NCBI RefSeq assembly: GCF_019966535.1
Contig: NZ_JAIMID010000028.1
Span: forward strand, 1 to 56,615
DNA length: 56,615 nucleotides
DNA from: Mesobacterium pallidum
GTDB taxonomy: Bacteria > Pseudomonadota > Alphaproteobacteria > Rhodobacterales > Rhodobacteraceae
Direction of reading: 5' to 3'
A model generated the notes under the pieces. The model did no database searches. It saw only the letters and a program-made list of their open reading frames with translations, and was not told the origin of the DNA. Positions within the stretch are counted from its first letter, which is position 1. Every line of letters starts with the position of its first letter. Below are positions 34,497 to 43,438 of the stretch, in pieces. The position numbers and the translations under genes are program-made.

Positions 34497-35660
34497 CTAG
34501 AACGACCGCGGAAGGCCGAAGGACTCGGCGATGGAGTTGCGCACCATCTCGTTGGAGATCGGCGTCATCCGCAGGATCCGGTGGTCCCGCCAGTAGCGCT
34601 GCATGTCGGTTTCGGCCGAATAGCCCATGCCCCCAAGAATCTGGATACCGAGATCCGCCGCCTTCACGACGCTTTCGGATGCGACCATCTTGAGCATGTT
34701 CGCCTGTACGCCGCACTCCTGCCCCGTGGCCTGCAACCAGGCGACGTAGTACAGTAAGAGTTCGACCTGCTTCTGCATCGTGGCAATGTCAGCGATATAG
34801 TGCTGGATCGCCTGAAACTCGCCAATCGTCTTGCCGAACGCCTTGCGCTGCTTGGCATATTCGACGGCGTCTTCCAGTACTCCGTCGATGGCGCCCAGGC
34901 ATTGCGCCCCGACCATGATCCGTTCGTTGTTCAATGTCGGCAGTAGCATGTACCAGGCCCGGCCCGGCTCTCCGAGCACAAGCTCGTCCGGCACGAAGAC
35001 ATCCGTCAGCGTGATCCGGCTGGACCCGATGGCCCGCATGCCAAGCTTTGGCAGCAGGTGGTTCTCCATCCCCTCGGCCTTGCCGGGAACGAAGAACAGG
35101 GTCAGCCCGTGGTGCCGTTTTTCGACGTTCTTTTCGGTCCGCACCAACATCAGGATGTAATCGGCCACATGGCTGGCCGAGGACCACATCTTCTCGCCGT
35201 TGATCTTCCAGCCACCTTCGACCTTTTCGGCCGTCGTGCGCATGGCACCCAGAACGTCTGTCCCGCCGCCCGGCTCGGTGAACCCGATCGACACACGGCA
35301 GTCGCCCGCCGCAATCCTGGGAAGGAACTTGGCCTTTTGTTCGTCTGTACCATAAAGCCCGATGGACTTTCCCCCCGCGAACGAGGTCAGCCCCCAGACC
35401 CACAGCAGCCCGCTAAGCGAACGGGCCAGTTCGCGCGCCATGATCATCTGCATGATCACGTCGCCGCCCTGCCCGCCATAGTCCTCGTCGATGCCGACGC
35501 CGAAGAACCCGGCGGCCTTCAGCTTGTCCCAGATCTCGAACGGGTAGTCCTTTTCCTTTGCCTCAAGTTCCCGCGACAGGCTCTTGGGCAGTTCGGCATC
35601 GACCCAGCGACGCACCATGTCGCGGAATGCCGTCTGTTCTTCGCTTAATGAGAAATCCAT
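34497..35660 (-). CDS. Acyl-CoA dehydrogenase
   Basis: A protein of 387 residues. The motif GFTEPGGGTDVLGAM is at about 127-141, KMWSSASHVADYILML at about 160, YAKQRKAFGKTIGEFQ at about 265, and GGMGYSAETDMQRYWRD at about 343. The C-terminal NEMVRNSIAESFGLPRSF replaces the EGT-x-x-IQ motif. It has the same length as, and aligns without gaps by eye to, the dehydrogenase at 38442-39605. ATG 35660 is the family start; the open frame extends 19 codons further. It is the first gene of the minus-strand unit running to 27855, downstream of dyad D. Confidence 0.92.
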   Translation of the reverse strand: MDFSLSEEQTAFRDMVRRWVDAELPKSLSRELEAKEKDYPFEIWDKLKAAGFFGVGIDEDYGGQGGDVIMQMIMARELARSLSGLLWVWGLTSFAGGKSIGLYGTDEQKAKFLPRIAAGDCRVSIGFTEPGGGTDVLGAMRTTAEKVEGGWKINGEKMWSSASHVADYILMLVRTEKNVEKRHHGLTLFFVPGKAEGMENHLLPKLGMRAIGSSRITLTDVFVPDELVLGEPGRAWYMLLPTLNNERIMVGAQCLGAIDGVLEDAVEYAKQRKAFGKTIGEFQAIQHYIADIATMQKQVELLLYYVAWLQATGQECGVQANMLKMVASESVVKAADLGIQILGGMGYSAETDMQRYWRDHRILRMTPISNEMVRNSIAESFGLPRSF

Positions 35661-35714
35661 GGTTCTTTCCTGATCATCAGTCCGGGGCATCCTCGCCCGT
35701 CGAATGAATCGCAG

Positions 35715-35734
35715 CACCTGACGTCGGATAGGAG
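35715..35734. promoter_or_regulatory. Dyad D, putative LAL-regulator operator
   Basis: CACCTGAC-GTCG-GATAGGAG lies in the 94-bp gap between the hydrolase gene and the acyl-CoA dehydrogenase gene, 55 bp upstream of the latter's start. It suggests that a separate transcript begins here for 35660 down to 27855. Confidence 0.65.
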
Positions 35735-35754
35735 CGGGCGGAAAACCTGCGGGA

Positions 35755-36654
35755 TCACGCCGTGCGGCGGACCATCCTGTCCAGGAATGTCAGCGTGGCA
35801 TCACAGAACACGCTCAGCTGGCCGGTACTCATCAGATGACTGGCGCCCTCGATTTCGGCCACTTCGGCCGATGGCTGCGTCCTAACGAAATGGGCCACCG
35901 AGTCGTCATCGACGATGTCGCTTTTCGTGCCACGTACCAGAAGGGCCGGACAGCGCAGCGCGCGGGCGCAGTCGGAGAGGTAGCCCTCGATGTTTTCGGG
36001 CAGCAGAAAGGCAGGCTGCGCCAGACGCGGGTCCCATTTCCAATAGATGCGCCCGTCGTGGCCGGTGGTCAGTGAATGCGAGAGGCGGAAATAATTGTGA
36101 CCGATTTCACGTTCGGCATAGCGCTCCAGCGTCGCGGCCGCTTGCTGGATGCTGTCGAATCCGCCTGCGCTCACGTCGAGAAACCTGGCCACCCGTTCCA
36201 GCCCGGCGCGGGCGACGCGGGGGGCCATGTCGACCAGGACCAGCGCGCGGACGGTGCCCGCTGCCTGTTCCGCCGCCGCGGCCAGGGCCACCCGGCCACC
36301 AAGCGAGGCGCCGATGACCGCGGGCGGTGTCGGCGCGGCGCGGATGACCGCACCAAGATCGCGCACATGAGCGTCCAGCCCATAATCGGCGTCCGGCGAC
36401 CAGTCGCTCTCTCCATGGCCCCGCAAGTCGTAAGACACGACGGAATAGCCAGCCGTCACCATGGTGCGCACCGCCTTGCGCCAGGACCGGCGGCTCTGTC
36501 CGCCACCGTGCACGAAGATCAAACGGGGTTGCCACGGGTCTCCTGCAATGTCAGCGGCCAGACGCATGCCTTCCTCGGTCGTGATCGTCACGGCCTGGAT
36601 TTCGACAGCGTCGGTCGGACGGATCGGGTCATCCTGCGGCAAGGATCCCTCCAT
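35755..36654 (-). CDS. Alpha/beta-fold hydrolase
   Basis: A protein of 299 residues from ATG 36654. The oxyanion motif is IFVHGGGQSRRSW (about 48), the nucleophile elbow GASLGGRVAL carries Ser (about 122), an acidic residue lies in LVRGTKSDIVDDD (about 232), and the base His is in EGASHLMSTGQ (about 265). It hydrolyses an ester, thioester or lactone, or a C-C bond as in meta-cleavage hydrolases. It overlaps the SDR stop by 26 bp and is last in the unit that starts with the dehydrogenase at 39605. Confidence 0.85.
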   Translation of the reverse strand: MEGSLPQDDPIRPTDAVEIQAVTITTEEGMRLAADIAGDPWQPRLIFVHGGGQSRRSWRKAVRTMVTAGYSVVSYDLRGHGESDWSPDADYGLDAHVRDLGAVIRAAPTPPAVIGASLGGRVALAAAAEQAAGTVRALVLVDMAPRVARAGLERVARFLDVSAGGFDSIQQAAATLERYAEREIGHNYFRLSHSLTTGHDGRIYWKWDPRLAQPAFLLPENIEGYLSDCARALRCPALLVRGTKSDIVDDDSVAHFVRTQPSAEVAEIEGASHLMSTGQLSVFCDATLTFLDRMVRRTA

Positions 36655-37405
36655 CGACCGGCAGGCTGATGCCCGTGACATAGGCCCCCGAAGCCGCTGA
36701 CAGGAAGACGCAGGCGCCCGCAATGTCTTCGGGCCGGCCCATGCGGCGCAGCGGAATGTGGTCCAGCATCGCGGACATCGCCTGCTCTTCGGACCGGATG
36801 TGCGAGGTCATCTTCGTGGGAAAGTAGCCCGGCAGGATCGAGTTCACGGTGATCGCGTCGCCGGCCAGTTCGACCGCCAGAACCCGCGACAGATGGTGAA
36901 TCGCGGCCTTGCTTGCGGCATAGGAATAGGCGGGCAGGTTTTCCACCCGCGCGCCGGCCACAGATCCGATGTTGATGACGCGCGCGGGATCGTCCGGCGT
37001 AGCATGCGCGCGCAACAGCGGCAGCAGATCACGGACCAGCGTGAACGGGGCCTGCACGTTCACCATCATCACCCCGTCCCAGCCCTTGGCGGGAAAGCTG
37101 TCCAGCGGTGCGCCGAAGGTCTTGCCGGCATTGTTGATGACGATGTGCAGCGGATCGCCCCGGTCGACCAGTTTTGCTGCCAGCGCCTCGGCCCCTTCCG
37201 ACGACGCCAGATCCGCGGCAAGCCCCTCGGCCTTGCCGAATTCTCCAAGCGCCTGCTGCGCGGCCTCTGCATCCGCGGCCTTGCGCGAGGTCACGATGAC
37301 AGCGGCCCCGGCCTGCAGCAGCCCCCTGGCGATCATTGCACCCATGCCATTGGCGCCGCCGGTGACCAGCGCGGTCTTGCCGGTCAGATCGAACAGGCCG
37401 GTCAT
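36629..37405 (-). CDS. SDR-family oxidoreductase
   Basis: A protein of 258 residues. TGGANGMGAMIA is at about 15-26, INNAGKTFGAP at about 91, the Ser in INIGSVAGARV at about 146, and YSYAASK supplies Tyr (about 159) and Lys (about 163). The SRKAA after beta-2 suggests NADP(H). It is similar to RhlG-like and 3-oxoacyl-ACP reductase-type proteins. It overlaps the upstream MDR gene by 4 bp and the downstream hydrolase by 26 bp. Confidence 0.9.
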   Translation of the reverse strand: MTGLFDLTGKTALVTGGANGMGAMIARGLLQAGAAVIVTSRKAADAEAAQQALGEFGKAEGLAADLASSEGAEALAAKLVDRGDPLHIVINNAGKTFGAPLDSFPAKGWDGVMMVNVQAPFTLVRDLLPLLRAHATPDDPARVINIGSVAGARVENLPAYSYAASKAAIHHLSRVLAVELAGDAITVNSILPGYFPTKMTSHIRSEEQAMSAMLDHIPLRRMGRPEDIAGACVFLSAASGAYVTGISLPVDGGILAAG

Positions 37406-38430
37406 GTCGCGGACCCTGGCTTGGCGATCTCGACCACGACCTTGCCAAAATGCGCGTCCTGCAGGGCGTCGAAGGCACCGGCGATGTCGTCGAGCGGAAA
37501 GCTCGCCTGAATGACAGGGGTAATGCCCTTTTTGGCAACGAAGTCGAGCATGGCCGAAAAATCGGCGGGGCTTCCCATGGCCGTGCCATGGATTGTCGCG
37601 TGACGCAGGAAGAATTCCGGCGCATTTACCTTGAAGAACGGCCCCTGGGTGGACCCGTAGATCACGATGCGCGCGCCCATTGCGATGGCGCGGCCGTAGG
37701 CGGCATAAGCCCCCGCCGGAGCGCCGTCGATCACCACGTCGAAGCCGCCGGATGCCTTGCGCGCCGCCTTGCCCCAGGCTTCATCGTGGTAATCGAAACC
37801 GCCCTTGGCGCCAAGCGCGACGGCCTGTTCGATATTGCTTGCCGTACCGCTTGTGACCCAGACATCGGCGCCCATGGCCACCGCAAAACTCAGCGCGAAA
37901 GTGGCTACTCCGCCGCCGATCCCGGTGATCAGGACCCTGTCGCCCGGCCTGACCGCCGCCTTGACCGTGAGGGCACGCCACGCTGTGACGGCCGCCGTCG
38001 GGAAGGCCGCCGCCTGCGCATGGCTCAGATGCGCGGGCCGGGGCGCGACGTTGGCCGCCGGAACGCACAGGTATTCAGCCAGAGTGCCCGGTATGGGCAT
38101 TCCCAGAAGGCAGAAGCTGTCGGAAGGATACGCCTCGTTCGTGCCCCAGTCGCGGGCTGGATAAAGAACGACGTCGTCACCAACGTTCAGCCCGTCCACC
38201 CCGTCGCCAAGCGCATCTATCACGCCAGAGCCATCGGCCCCAAGGATCGAGGGAAGGTTCATGCCGGGATACTGACCCCGGCTGATCCACAATTCGCGGT
38301 GGTTGAGCGAGGCGGCGCAAAGCCGGACCCGCACTTCACCGGGGCCCGGCTCGGGCCGGGGTTCGGACTGCAGCCGGGCGGACCCGGGCCCCTCTGCTTC
38401 GGTCAGAACGACGGCTTTCATCTGTGTCAT
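37402..38430 (-). CDS. MDR-family zinc-independent reductase (quinone/enoyl-CoA reductase-like)
   Basis: A protein of 342 residues. A GroES-like N-domain (RVRLCAASLNHRELWISRGQ, then LGADGSGVI) is followed by a Rossmann domain (VLITGIGGGVATFALSFAVAMGA). The catalytic-zinc residues of alcohol dehydrogenases are missing (NHREL in place of C-x-x-D, GADG in place of GHE), pointing to reduction of an enone or enoyl-CoA with NAD(P)H. ATG 38430 follows an AAGGA site and lies 11 bp after the dehydrogenase stop. The much longer open frame upstream runs over that gene and is not coding. Confidence 0.88.
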   Translation of the reverse strand: MTQMKAVVLTEAEGPGSARLQSEPRPEPGPGEVRVRLCAASLNHRELWISRGQYPGMNLPSILGADGSGVIDALGDGVDGLNVGDDVVLYPARDWGTNEAYPSDSFCLLGMPIPGTLAEYLCVPAANVAPRPAHLSHAQAAAFPTAAVTAWRALTVKAAVRPGDRVLITGIGGGVATFALSFAVAMGADVWVTSGTASNIEQAVALGAKGGFDYHDEAWGKAARKASGGFDVVIDGAPAGAYAAYGRAIAMGARIVIYGSTQGPFFKVNAPEFFLRHATIHGTAMGSPADFSAMLDFVAKKGITPVIQASFPLDDIAGAFDALQDAHFGKVVVEIAKPGSAT

Positions 38431-38441
38431 GTCATGTTCCT

Positions 38442-39605
38442 TCAGAAGGATCGCGGCAGGCCAAGCCGTTCCGCGATCCCGTTTCTTGCCATTTCCTGAG
38501 TGATCGGCCCGATCTTCCAAAGCCGTGCATCGCGCCAGTACCGCTGCATGTCGGTCTCGGCCGAATAGCCCATGCCGCCCATGATCTGGATGCCGGCATC
38601 CGCCGCCGCCACCGCCGCATCCGCCGCAGCGACCTTGAGCATGGAAGACTCCATCCCGCTGTCCACGCCCTTGGACTGAAGATGAGCGCAATGATAGAGC
38701 ATCAGCTCGACCTGCTTCTGCGAGATCGCGATGTCGGCCACGTAGTGTTGCAGCGCCTGAAACTGTCCGATGATCTTTCCGAAGGCCTTGCGCTGTTTCA
38801 TGTAGTCGAGCGCGTCTTCCAGCACGCCGTCGATGACCCCCAGACAGAAGGCGCCGACCATCAGGCGTTCGTTGTTCAGCGTAGGCAGAAGCATCTTCCA
38901 GGCATTGCCCGCCTCGCCCAGCACCAGATCGTCGGGCACGAACACCGAGTCGAACGCGACAGAGCACGAGCCCATGGACCGCATCCCGAGCTTTGGAAGC
39001 GGTGTGATCGTGATGCCGTCCTGCTTTGCCGGGACAAAGAACAGCGACACCCCGTGATGCTGTTTTTCGACGTTGCGGTCCGTCCGGGCAAGCACCAGCA
39101 GGTAATCGGCGACATGGGCCGAGGACGACCAGATCTTCTCGCCGCTCAGCACCCAACCGCCATCACCGCGTACCGCTTCTGTCCTGAGCGCGCCAAGCAC
39201 GTCCGTGCCGCCCCCCGGTTCGGTAAAGGCGATCGCGGCGCGCAGTCTGCCGGCGGCGATTTCGGGCAGGAACCTCTGCTTCTGTTCGGCCGTGCCGTAG
39301 AGCCCGATGGATTTCACCCCCGCGAACGAGGTGATTCCCCAGATCCACGCCAGCCCGCCCAGAGATCGGGCCAGTTCCCGTGCCAGAACCATCTGGATCA
39401 GAACATCGCCGCCCTGCCCGCCATAGGCTTCGTCGATTCCTATCCCGTGAAAACCGGCGGCGGTGAACTTGTCCCAAAGCGCAAAAGGATAGTCGTGTTC
39501 CTGCGCCTCCATCTCTCTGGCCGAAGATTTCGGGGCTTCTGCATCAACCCAGCGATGCACCATGTCCTTGAAAGCGGCCACTTCCTCAGGCAGATCGTAG
39601 TCCAT
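38442..39605 (-). CDS. Acyl-CoA dehydrogenase
   Basis: A protein of 387 residues. AFTEPGGGTDVLGAL is at about 127-141, YMKQRKAFGKIIGQFQ at about 265, GGMGYSAETDMQRYWRD at about 343, and the end reads TQEMARNGIAERLGLPRSF. It is the paralogue of the gene at 34497-35660, with ungapped equal length. GAGGAA precedes ATG 39605. It is first in the minus-strand unit with the MDR reductase, SDR and hydrolase, divergent from the LAL regulator across two perfect dyads. Confidence 0.92.
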   Translation of the reverse strand: MDYDLPEEVAAFKDMVHRWVDAEAPKSSAREMEAQEHDYPFALWDKFTAAGFHGIGIDEAYGGQGGDVLIQMVLARELARSLGGLAWIWGITSFAGVKSIGLYGTAEQKQRFLPEIAAGRLRAAIAFTEPGGGTDVLGALRTEAVRGDGGWVLSGEKIWSSSAHVADYLLVLARTDRNVEKQHHGVSLFFVPAKQDGITITPLPKLGMRSMGSCSVAFDSVFVPDDLVLGEAGNAWKMLLPTLNNERLMVGAFCLGVIDGVLEDALDYMKQRKAFGKIIGQFQALQHYVADIAISQKQVELMLYHCAHLQSKGVDSGMESSMLKVAAADAAVAAADAGIQIMGGMGYSAETDMQRYWRDARLWKIGPITQEMARNGIAERLGLPRSF

Positions 39606-39659
39606 TCCGGTTCCTCATTCCCTTTTGAGGACCACCGTCGCAGCCCACGACGTGACCGC

Positions 39660-39679
39660 CACCTATCGCGGGATAGGCA
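39660..39679. promoter_or_regulatory. Dyad E1, putative LAL-regulator operator (perfect core)
   Basis: CACCTATC-GCGG-GATAGGCA. The 6-bp arms CCTATC and GATAGG are perfect inverted repeats. It is 55 bp upstream of the minus-strand dehydrogenase start and 47 bp (centre to centre) from dyad E2. Confidence 0.8.
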
Positions 39680-39706
39680 TTCTGAGGCCTGTGGACACCG
39701 ACACGG

Positions 39707-39726
39707 AACCTATCGAAAGATAGGGG
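39707..39726. promoter_or_regulatory. Dyad E2, putative LAL-regulator operator (perfect core)
   Basis: AACCTATC-GAAA-GATAGGGG, with perfect 6-bp arms. A -10-like TATACT (39744-39749) lies 17 bp beyond, on the side of the LAL gene, so this dyad covers the -35 region, the place of a class II activator site. No TTGACA-like -35 is present. Confidence 0.8.
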
Positions 39727-39743
39727 ACAGCGCCGATCCGGTT

Positions 39744-39749
39744 TATACT
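39744..39749 (+). promoter_or_regulatory. Probable -10 element of the LAL regulator gene
   Basis: TATACT, five of six matches to TATAAT, lies 119 bp upstream of ATG 39868 and downstream of dyad E2. The lack of a proper -35 fits an activator-dependent promoter. Confidence 0.5.
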
Positions 39750-39867
39750 GTAGATGCACGCGCGCCGAAGCAGACACCGGCCTGCCTGATCGAACAGGGG
39801 GAGGACCTTTCGATCCGGATGGGGCAGCCCGGTACAACTGTCTGGCGCGACCAAGGGAGGAGACCTG

Positions 39868-42573
39868 ATGGCTTTTGCGAGAACGGCCCTGCAGCCGACA
39901 CGCCAGAAATCCGGCTTTGTGCGCCGGGACCGGCTGAATGCCTATCTTGACAGTGTCCTGGCCCACCGGATGACACTCGTCCATGCCCCCGCCGGCGCGG
40001 GCAAGAGTGTCCTGCTGTCGCAATGGCGCAATGTCCTGATCGGCCGCCTCATGCCCGTGGCCTGGCTGTCGCTTGACCGGCATTCGGGAAACCATCTGGG
40101 ACAACTGATGAACAGCCTGGCCGAATGCGCGCCCTCGCTGGCCGAGGATATGCGTCAGCGTCTGGCCACCGGCCTTTCCGAAGAGCAGGGCTTCAGGACT
40201 TCGGAAACGGAACTGACCGCCCTGGTCGACTGCCTAGTCGCGCATGGCGATCCGGTCTGCATCATGATGGACGACGCACAGTTCGTGCCCCTGGGGGAAA
40301 GCGCCCTGTTCCGCAGGTTCGTACAGCGCCTTCCGGGCAATGTCTGCCTTGTGCTGTCGACCAGGAACCGCCCCGACCTGCCGCTGGCGCGGATGCGGGC
40401 CCTGGGCGAGCTGTTCGAGCTGAACGAAAGCCACCTGCGGTTCACCGTCGCGGAGACGACCGAACTACTGACCCTGTCCGGACAGGCCGGACTGTCTGCC
40501 GAGGATGCGGAACACCTTGTGCGCCGGACAGAGGGATGGGCTACCGGCCTTCGGCTCGCAGTGCTGTCGATGTCGGGCCAGACCGACGGGGCACGGCTGA
40601 TCGCGTCCTTTTCCGGATCCAAGCGGGTCGTGTCGGACTTCTTCTCCGAAGACGTAGTGTCGGCCCTGCCGCAGGAGATGCAGGAGTTTCTGCTGTCTGC
40701 CTGCTTCCTTGACCGTTTTTCGGCGGAACTGTGCGAACAGGTGACGGGACAGGCCGATTGCGCGAAGATGATCAACCGGGTCGAGGCGGCCGGGCTGTTC
40801 CTCGTCCGCCTGGACGACGACGGGCAATGGTTCCGGTTCCAGAGCCTCTTTGCGGAATTCCTCTGCCGTCGCGCCATCGCGCTCGACCCTGAAGCCGTGG
40901 CCCGCGTTCACCGCGAGGCTGCGCTGTGGTGCCTTGCCAACGGCAAGGCCACAGAAGCACTGGACTATGCCGAACGGTCCGGCGACATGGAACTGCTGGC
41001 CGAGCTCCTCGAACAGTGCTGCGAAGCGGTGGTCTATGACGGCAAGCTCTACCATGTCGCCGACCTTGCGAAACTGCTTGGGCCCGCGCTGCTGAACACC
41101 TGTCCGGCCGTTCTGCTCTGCGTGGCATGGATGGAGATACGCGGGCTCAAGTTCGAGCTGGCGCAGAAGGCCATAGACCAGGCCGAGGCGTTGATCGACG
41201 CGCGCGGCGACGCGCCCGACGCACCGATCCGCAGCATCGTGATGCATCGAAAGATGATGCTGGCGGCCTCGCTGGACGATTTCCCGCTGGTCGAAAGCTA
41301 TGTCACACAGTTGCTTGCCCATAAGGACCACCTGCATCCCTATCTTGTCTGCAACCTCTACGGCCAGTCGATCCGGGCACAGCGCGGCCGGCTGCGGTAC
41401 GAGGAATTCGAACGGAACGAGGCGCTGGCGCGACGGGCGCTGACCGACTCGAACTACAAGTTCGCCTTTGTCGCCCAGCAGGCCATCGTCGGGCGCACCT
41501 ATTTCGCGCAGGGCCGCAGCGTCGCGGCCGAGCGGGCGCTTCACTTCGGGCTTGAGCAGGCGGTGGACTTTGCCGGCGAAGGCTCGGCGCTCGCCGCCCT
41601 GCCCGCGCTGCCGTATGCAAGCCTGCTCTATGACCGCAACGAACTGGGCAAGGCGCGGGCCATGCTGGAAAGCCACCTGCCCAATTCGCGTCTGTTCTGC
41701 TTTTCCGACGAACTGCTTGACGGGCTGACGCTAGCGCCGCGACTGAAATCGGCGTCCGGCGACATTGACGGCGCCCTGCAGGCGCTTGACGAGGCGCAGT
41801 CGATCGCCCACGAACTGGAACTGCCGCGCCTTATGGAAGGGGTGCGGGCCGAACGGGTCGCGATCCTGTTGCGCCACTATTTCGCCGATCGCGCGCTGAT
41901 GCTGGAAACCGATCCCCACGTCGAAACGCTTGCGTTCAAGCCCACCTCCACCAGCACGGTCGTTGACGAAACCCGCGCGGTCACGCGGGTCCGTCTCGAC
42001 ATGGCCAGCGGCAAACTTGACGATGCGACCGCCCTTGCGCAGCGCTGGCGCAGTTTTGCCCAGGGCCGGGGCGGGATGCGCAGTCTGGTGCGCTGGTCGC
42101 TTCTGCATGCGCAGCTCTCGATCATGCAGGGCGACCGGCGTGTGGCACAGCGCAGCCTGCGCGACGCACTGGTGGCCGCCTGCGAATCCCGGTCGATCCG
42201 GCCCTTCATTGACGAGGGGGTGAGAGTTCACGACCTGCTCGCCGACTCTTACGGGTCCGGGCCCCGCACCGATCAGCCGGTGGACATGTTCGCCTATGAC
42301 CTGCTGGACCTCTTCAAGGGATCCGGTCGCCACCGGATCGCGGATGTCGAAGAGGATGACGAGGAACCGGCGATCGACGGCAAGATGACCGGACGGGAGC
42401 TTGAGATCCTGACCTTCGTTGCGGCCGGTCTGCGCAACCGCGAAATCGGCGACCGGCTTGGCCTGACCGAGGGGTCGGTCAAATGGTACATGCAAAGGAT
42501 CTACGACAAGGTCGGGACGCGCCGCCGCTCGCTTGCAGTCGAACGCGCGCGCCAGTTCGGATTCCTGCACTGA
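39868..42573 (+). CDS. LAL/MalT-type LuxR-family transcriptional activator
   Basis: A protein of 901 residues. The N-terminal STAND/NTPase domain has Walker A APAGAGKSVLLSQW (about 40-53) and Walker B-like VCIMMDDAQFV (about 130), then a winged-helix region. The middle (about 380-820) is helical, TPR-like repeats for ligand and partner sensing. The C-terminal LuxR HTH (about 838-901) reads MTGRELEILTFVAAGLRNRE, then IGDRLGLTEGSVKWYMQRIY. AGGGAGGAG precedes ATG 39868. Such proteins bind ATP plus an inducer and activate operons. It stands in the middle of the catabolic cluster, beside two perfect dyads. Confidence 0.93.
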   Translation: MAFARTALQPTRQKSGFVRRDRLNAYLDSVLAHRMTLVHAPAGAGKSVLLSQWRNVLIGRLMPVAWLSLDRHSGNHLGQLMNSLAECAPSLAEDMRQRLATGLSEEQGFRTSETELTALVDCLVAHGDPVCIMMDDAQFVPLGESALFRRFVQRLPGNVCLVLSTRNRPDLPLARMRALGELFELNESHLRFTVAETTELLTLSGQAGLSAEDAEHLVRRTEGWATGLRLAVLSMSGQTDGARLIASFSGSKRVVSDFFSEDVVSALPQEMQEFLLSACFLDRFSAELCEQVTGQADCAKMINRVEAAGLFLVRLDDDGQWFRFQSLFAEFLCRRAIALDPEAVARVHREAALWCLANGKATEALDYAERSGDMELLAELLEQCCEAVVYDGKLYHVADLAKLLGPALLNTCPAVLLCVAWMEIRGLKFELAQKAIDQAEALIDARGDAPDAPIRSIVMHRKMMLAASLDDFPLVESYVTQLLAHKDHLHPYLVCNLYGQSIRAQRGRLRYEEFERNEALARRALTDSNYKFAFVAQQAIVGRTYFAQGRSVAAERALHFGLEQAVDFAGEGSALAALPALPYASLLYDRNELGKARAMLESHLPNSRLFCFSDELLDGLTLAPRLKSASGDIDGALQALDEAQSIAHELELPRLMEGVRAERVAILLRHYFADRALMLETDPHVETLAFKPTSTSTVVDETRAVTRVRLDMASGKLDDATALAQRWRSFAQGRGGMRSLVRWSLLHAQLSIMQGDRRVAQRSLRDALVAACESRSIRPFIDEGVRVHDLLADSYGSGPRTDQPVDMFAYDLLDLFKGSGRHRIADVEEDDEEPAIDGKMTGRELEILTFVAAGLRNREIGDRLGLTEGSVKWYMQRIYDKVGTRRRSLAVERARQFGFLH

Positions 42574-42587
42574 CGCGCCTGAGCGTT

Positions 42588-42607
42588 CACCTTTCCTAGG
42601 ACAGGCG
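42588..42607. promoter_or_regulatory. Dyad F, putative LAL-regulator operator
   Basis: CACCTTTC-CTAG-GACAGGCG, in the 103-bp gap between the LAL gene and the SDR/MBL pair, 69 bp before the SDR start. Confidence 0.6.
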
Positions 42608-42676
42608 CAATGGCGCGGACAGCCGGGTATGCCAGACCGAAAGGCCGCAAACCGGCGGGCCGGAAGGGAGCATGCG

Positions 42677-43438
42677 ATGACCGAACGTACCAGGGGACCG
42701 GCTCTTGTCGTTGGCGGGACCGGCGGTCTGGGTGCCGCGATCTGCGCCGCGCTGGTGGCCGAGGGGCGACCCGTGGTCTTCACCTATCGCTCGGACCCAG
42801 ACAAGGCACAGCGGCAGGTCGAGGCTCTGGGCGGGCCCGACCGGGTCGCCTGTATCCGGGCCGACACGACGCGTCCCGAAACTCTCGACGCCGCCGTCGC
42901 ACGTGCGAATGAATGGTGCGGGCCGCCGCAAACTGCGGTTTTCGCCACAGGCGTTCATATCGAACAGCCCTTCATCTCGCGCACCGCCTTTTCCGCGTGG
43001 CAGCAGGTCATCGACGTCGAGTTGCTGGGCCTGATCCGGCTTGTGGATGCCGTCCTGCCGTCGCTCCGCGAGGCCGAAGACGGCAACATCGTCGCGATCA
43101 CCAGCGTCGCGACGGCATCCTACCCGCCGGGCGATGCGCTGTCGGCGGTACCCAAGGCGGGTATGGAAACGCTGATGCGCGCCCTGGCCCGCGAGGAGGG
43201 GCGCTACGGCGTGCGCGCCAACTGCGTCGCACCCGGCCTGATGGACGCGGGGCTGGGCGCAGAGTTCATACAGACCATGTACTCTCCGGAGATCTGGGAC
43301 CAGCAGCGCAGGCGGATCGCGCTGGGACGCTTCGGCACGGCCGAGGATGTCGCGGGCATCGTTGCCTTTCTGGCCGGTCCTGCCGCGCGCTACGTGACCG
43401 GCCAGACGATCTATGCCGACGGCGGGTTCCGCCTGTGA
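42677..43438 (+). CDS. SDR-family protein lacking the catalytic tyrosine
   Basis: A protein of 253 residues with a complete SDR fold: VVGGTGGLGAAICAALVAEG (about 11-30), a FTYRSDPDKA NADP-type loop, and the C-terminal YVTGQTIYADGGFRL. The active site is altered. The segment that normally reads Y-x-x-x-K is ALSAVPKAGMETL, so the lysine is preceded by Ser, not Tyr, at the -4 position. The Ser of the catalytic triad is kept (ITSVATASYPP). It may be a non-classical reductase or a binding protein. A GGAAGGGA site supports ATG 42677. The stop overlaps the next GTG start. Confidence 0.85.
   Translation: MTERTRGPALVVGGTGGLGAAICAALVAEGRPVVFTYRSDPDKAQRQVEALGGPDRVACIRADTTRPETLDAAVARANEWCGPPQTAVFATGVHIEQPFISRTAFSAWQQVIDVELLGLIRLVDAVLPSLREAEDGNIVAITSVATASYPPGDALSAVPKAGMETLMRALAREEGRYGVRANCVAPGLMDAGLGAEFIQTMYSPEIWDQQRRRIALGRFGTAEDVAGIVAFLAGPAARYVTGQTIYADGGFRL

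Noticed and set aside
37402..39156. A 584-codon open frame containing the MDR reductase
   Set aside because: Family similarity starts at 38430. The upstream part overlaps the acyl-CoA dehydrogenase in another frame.
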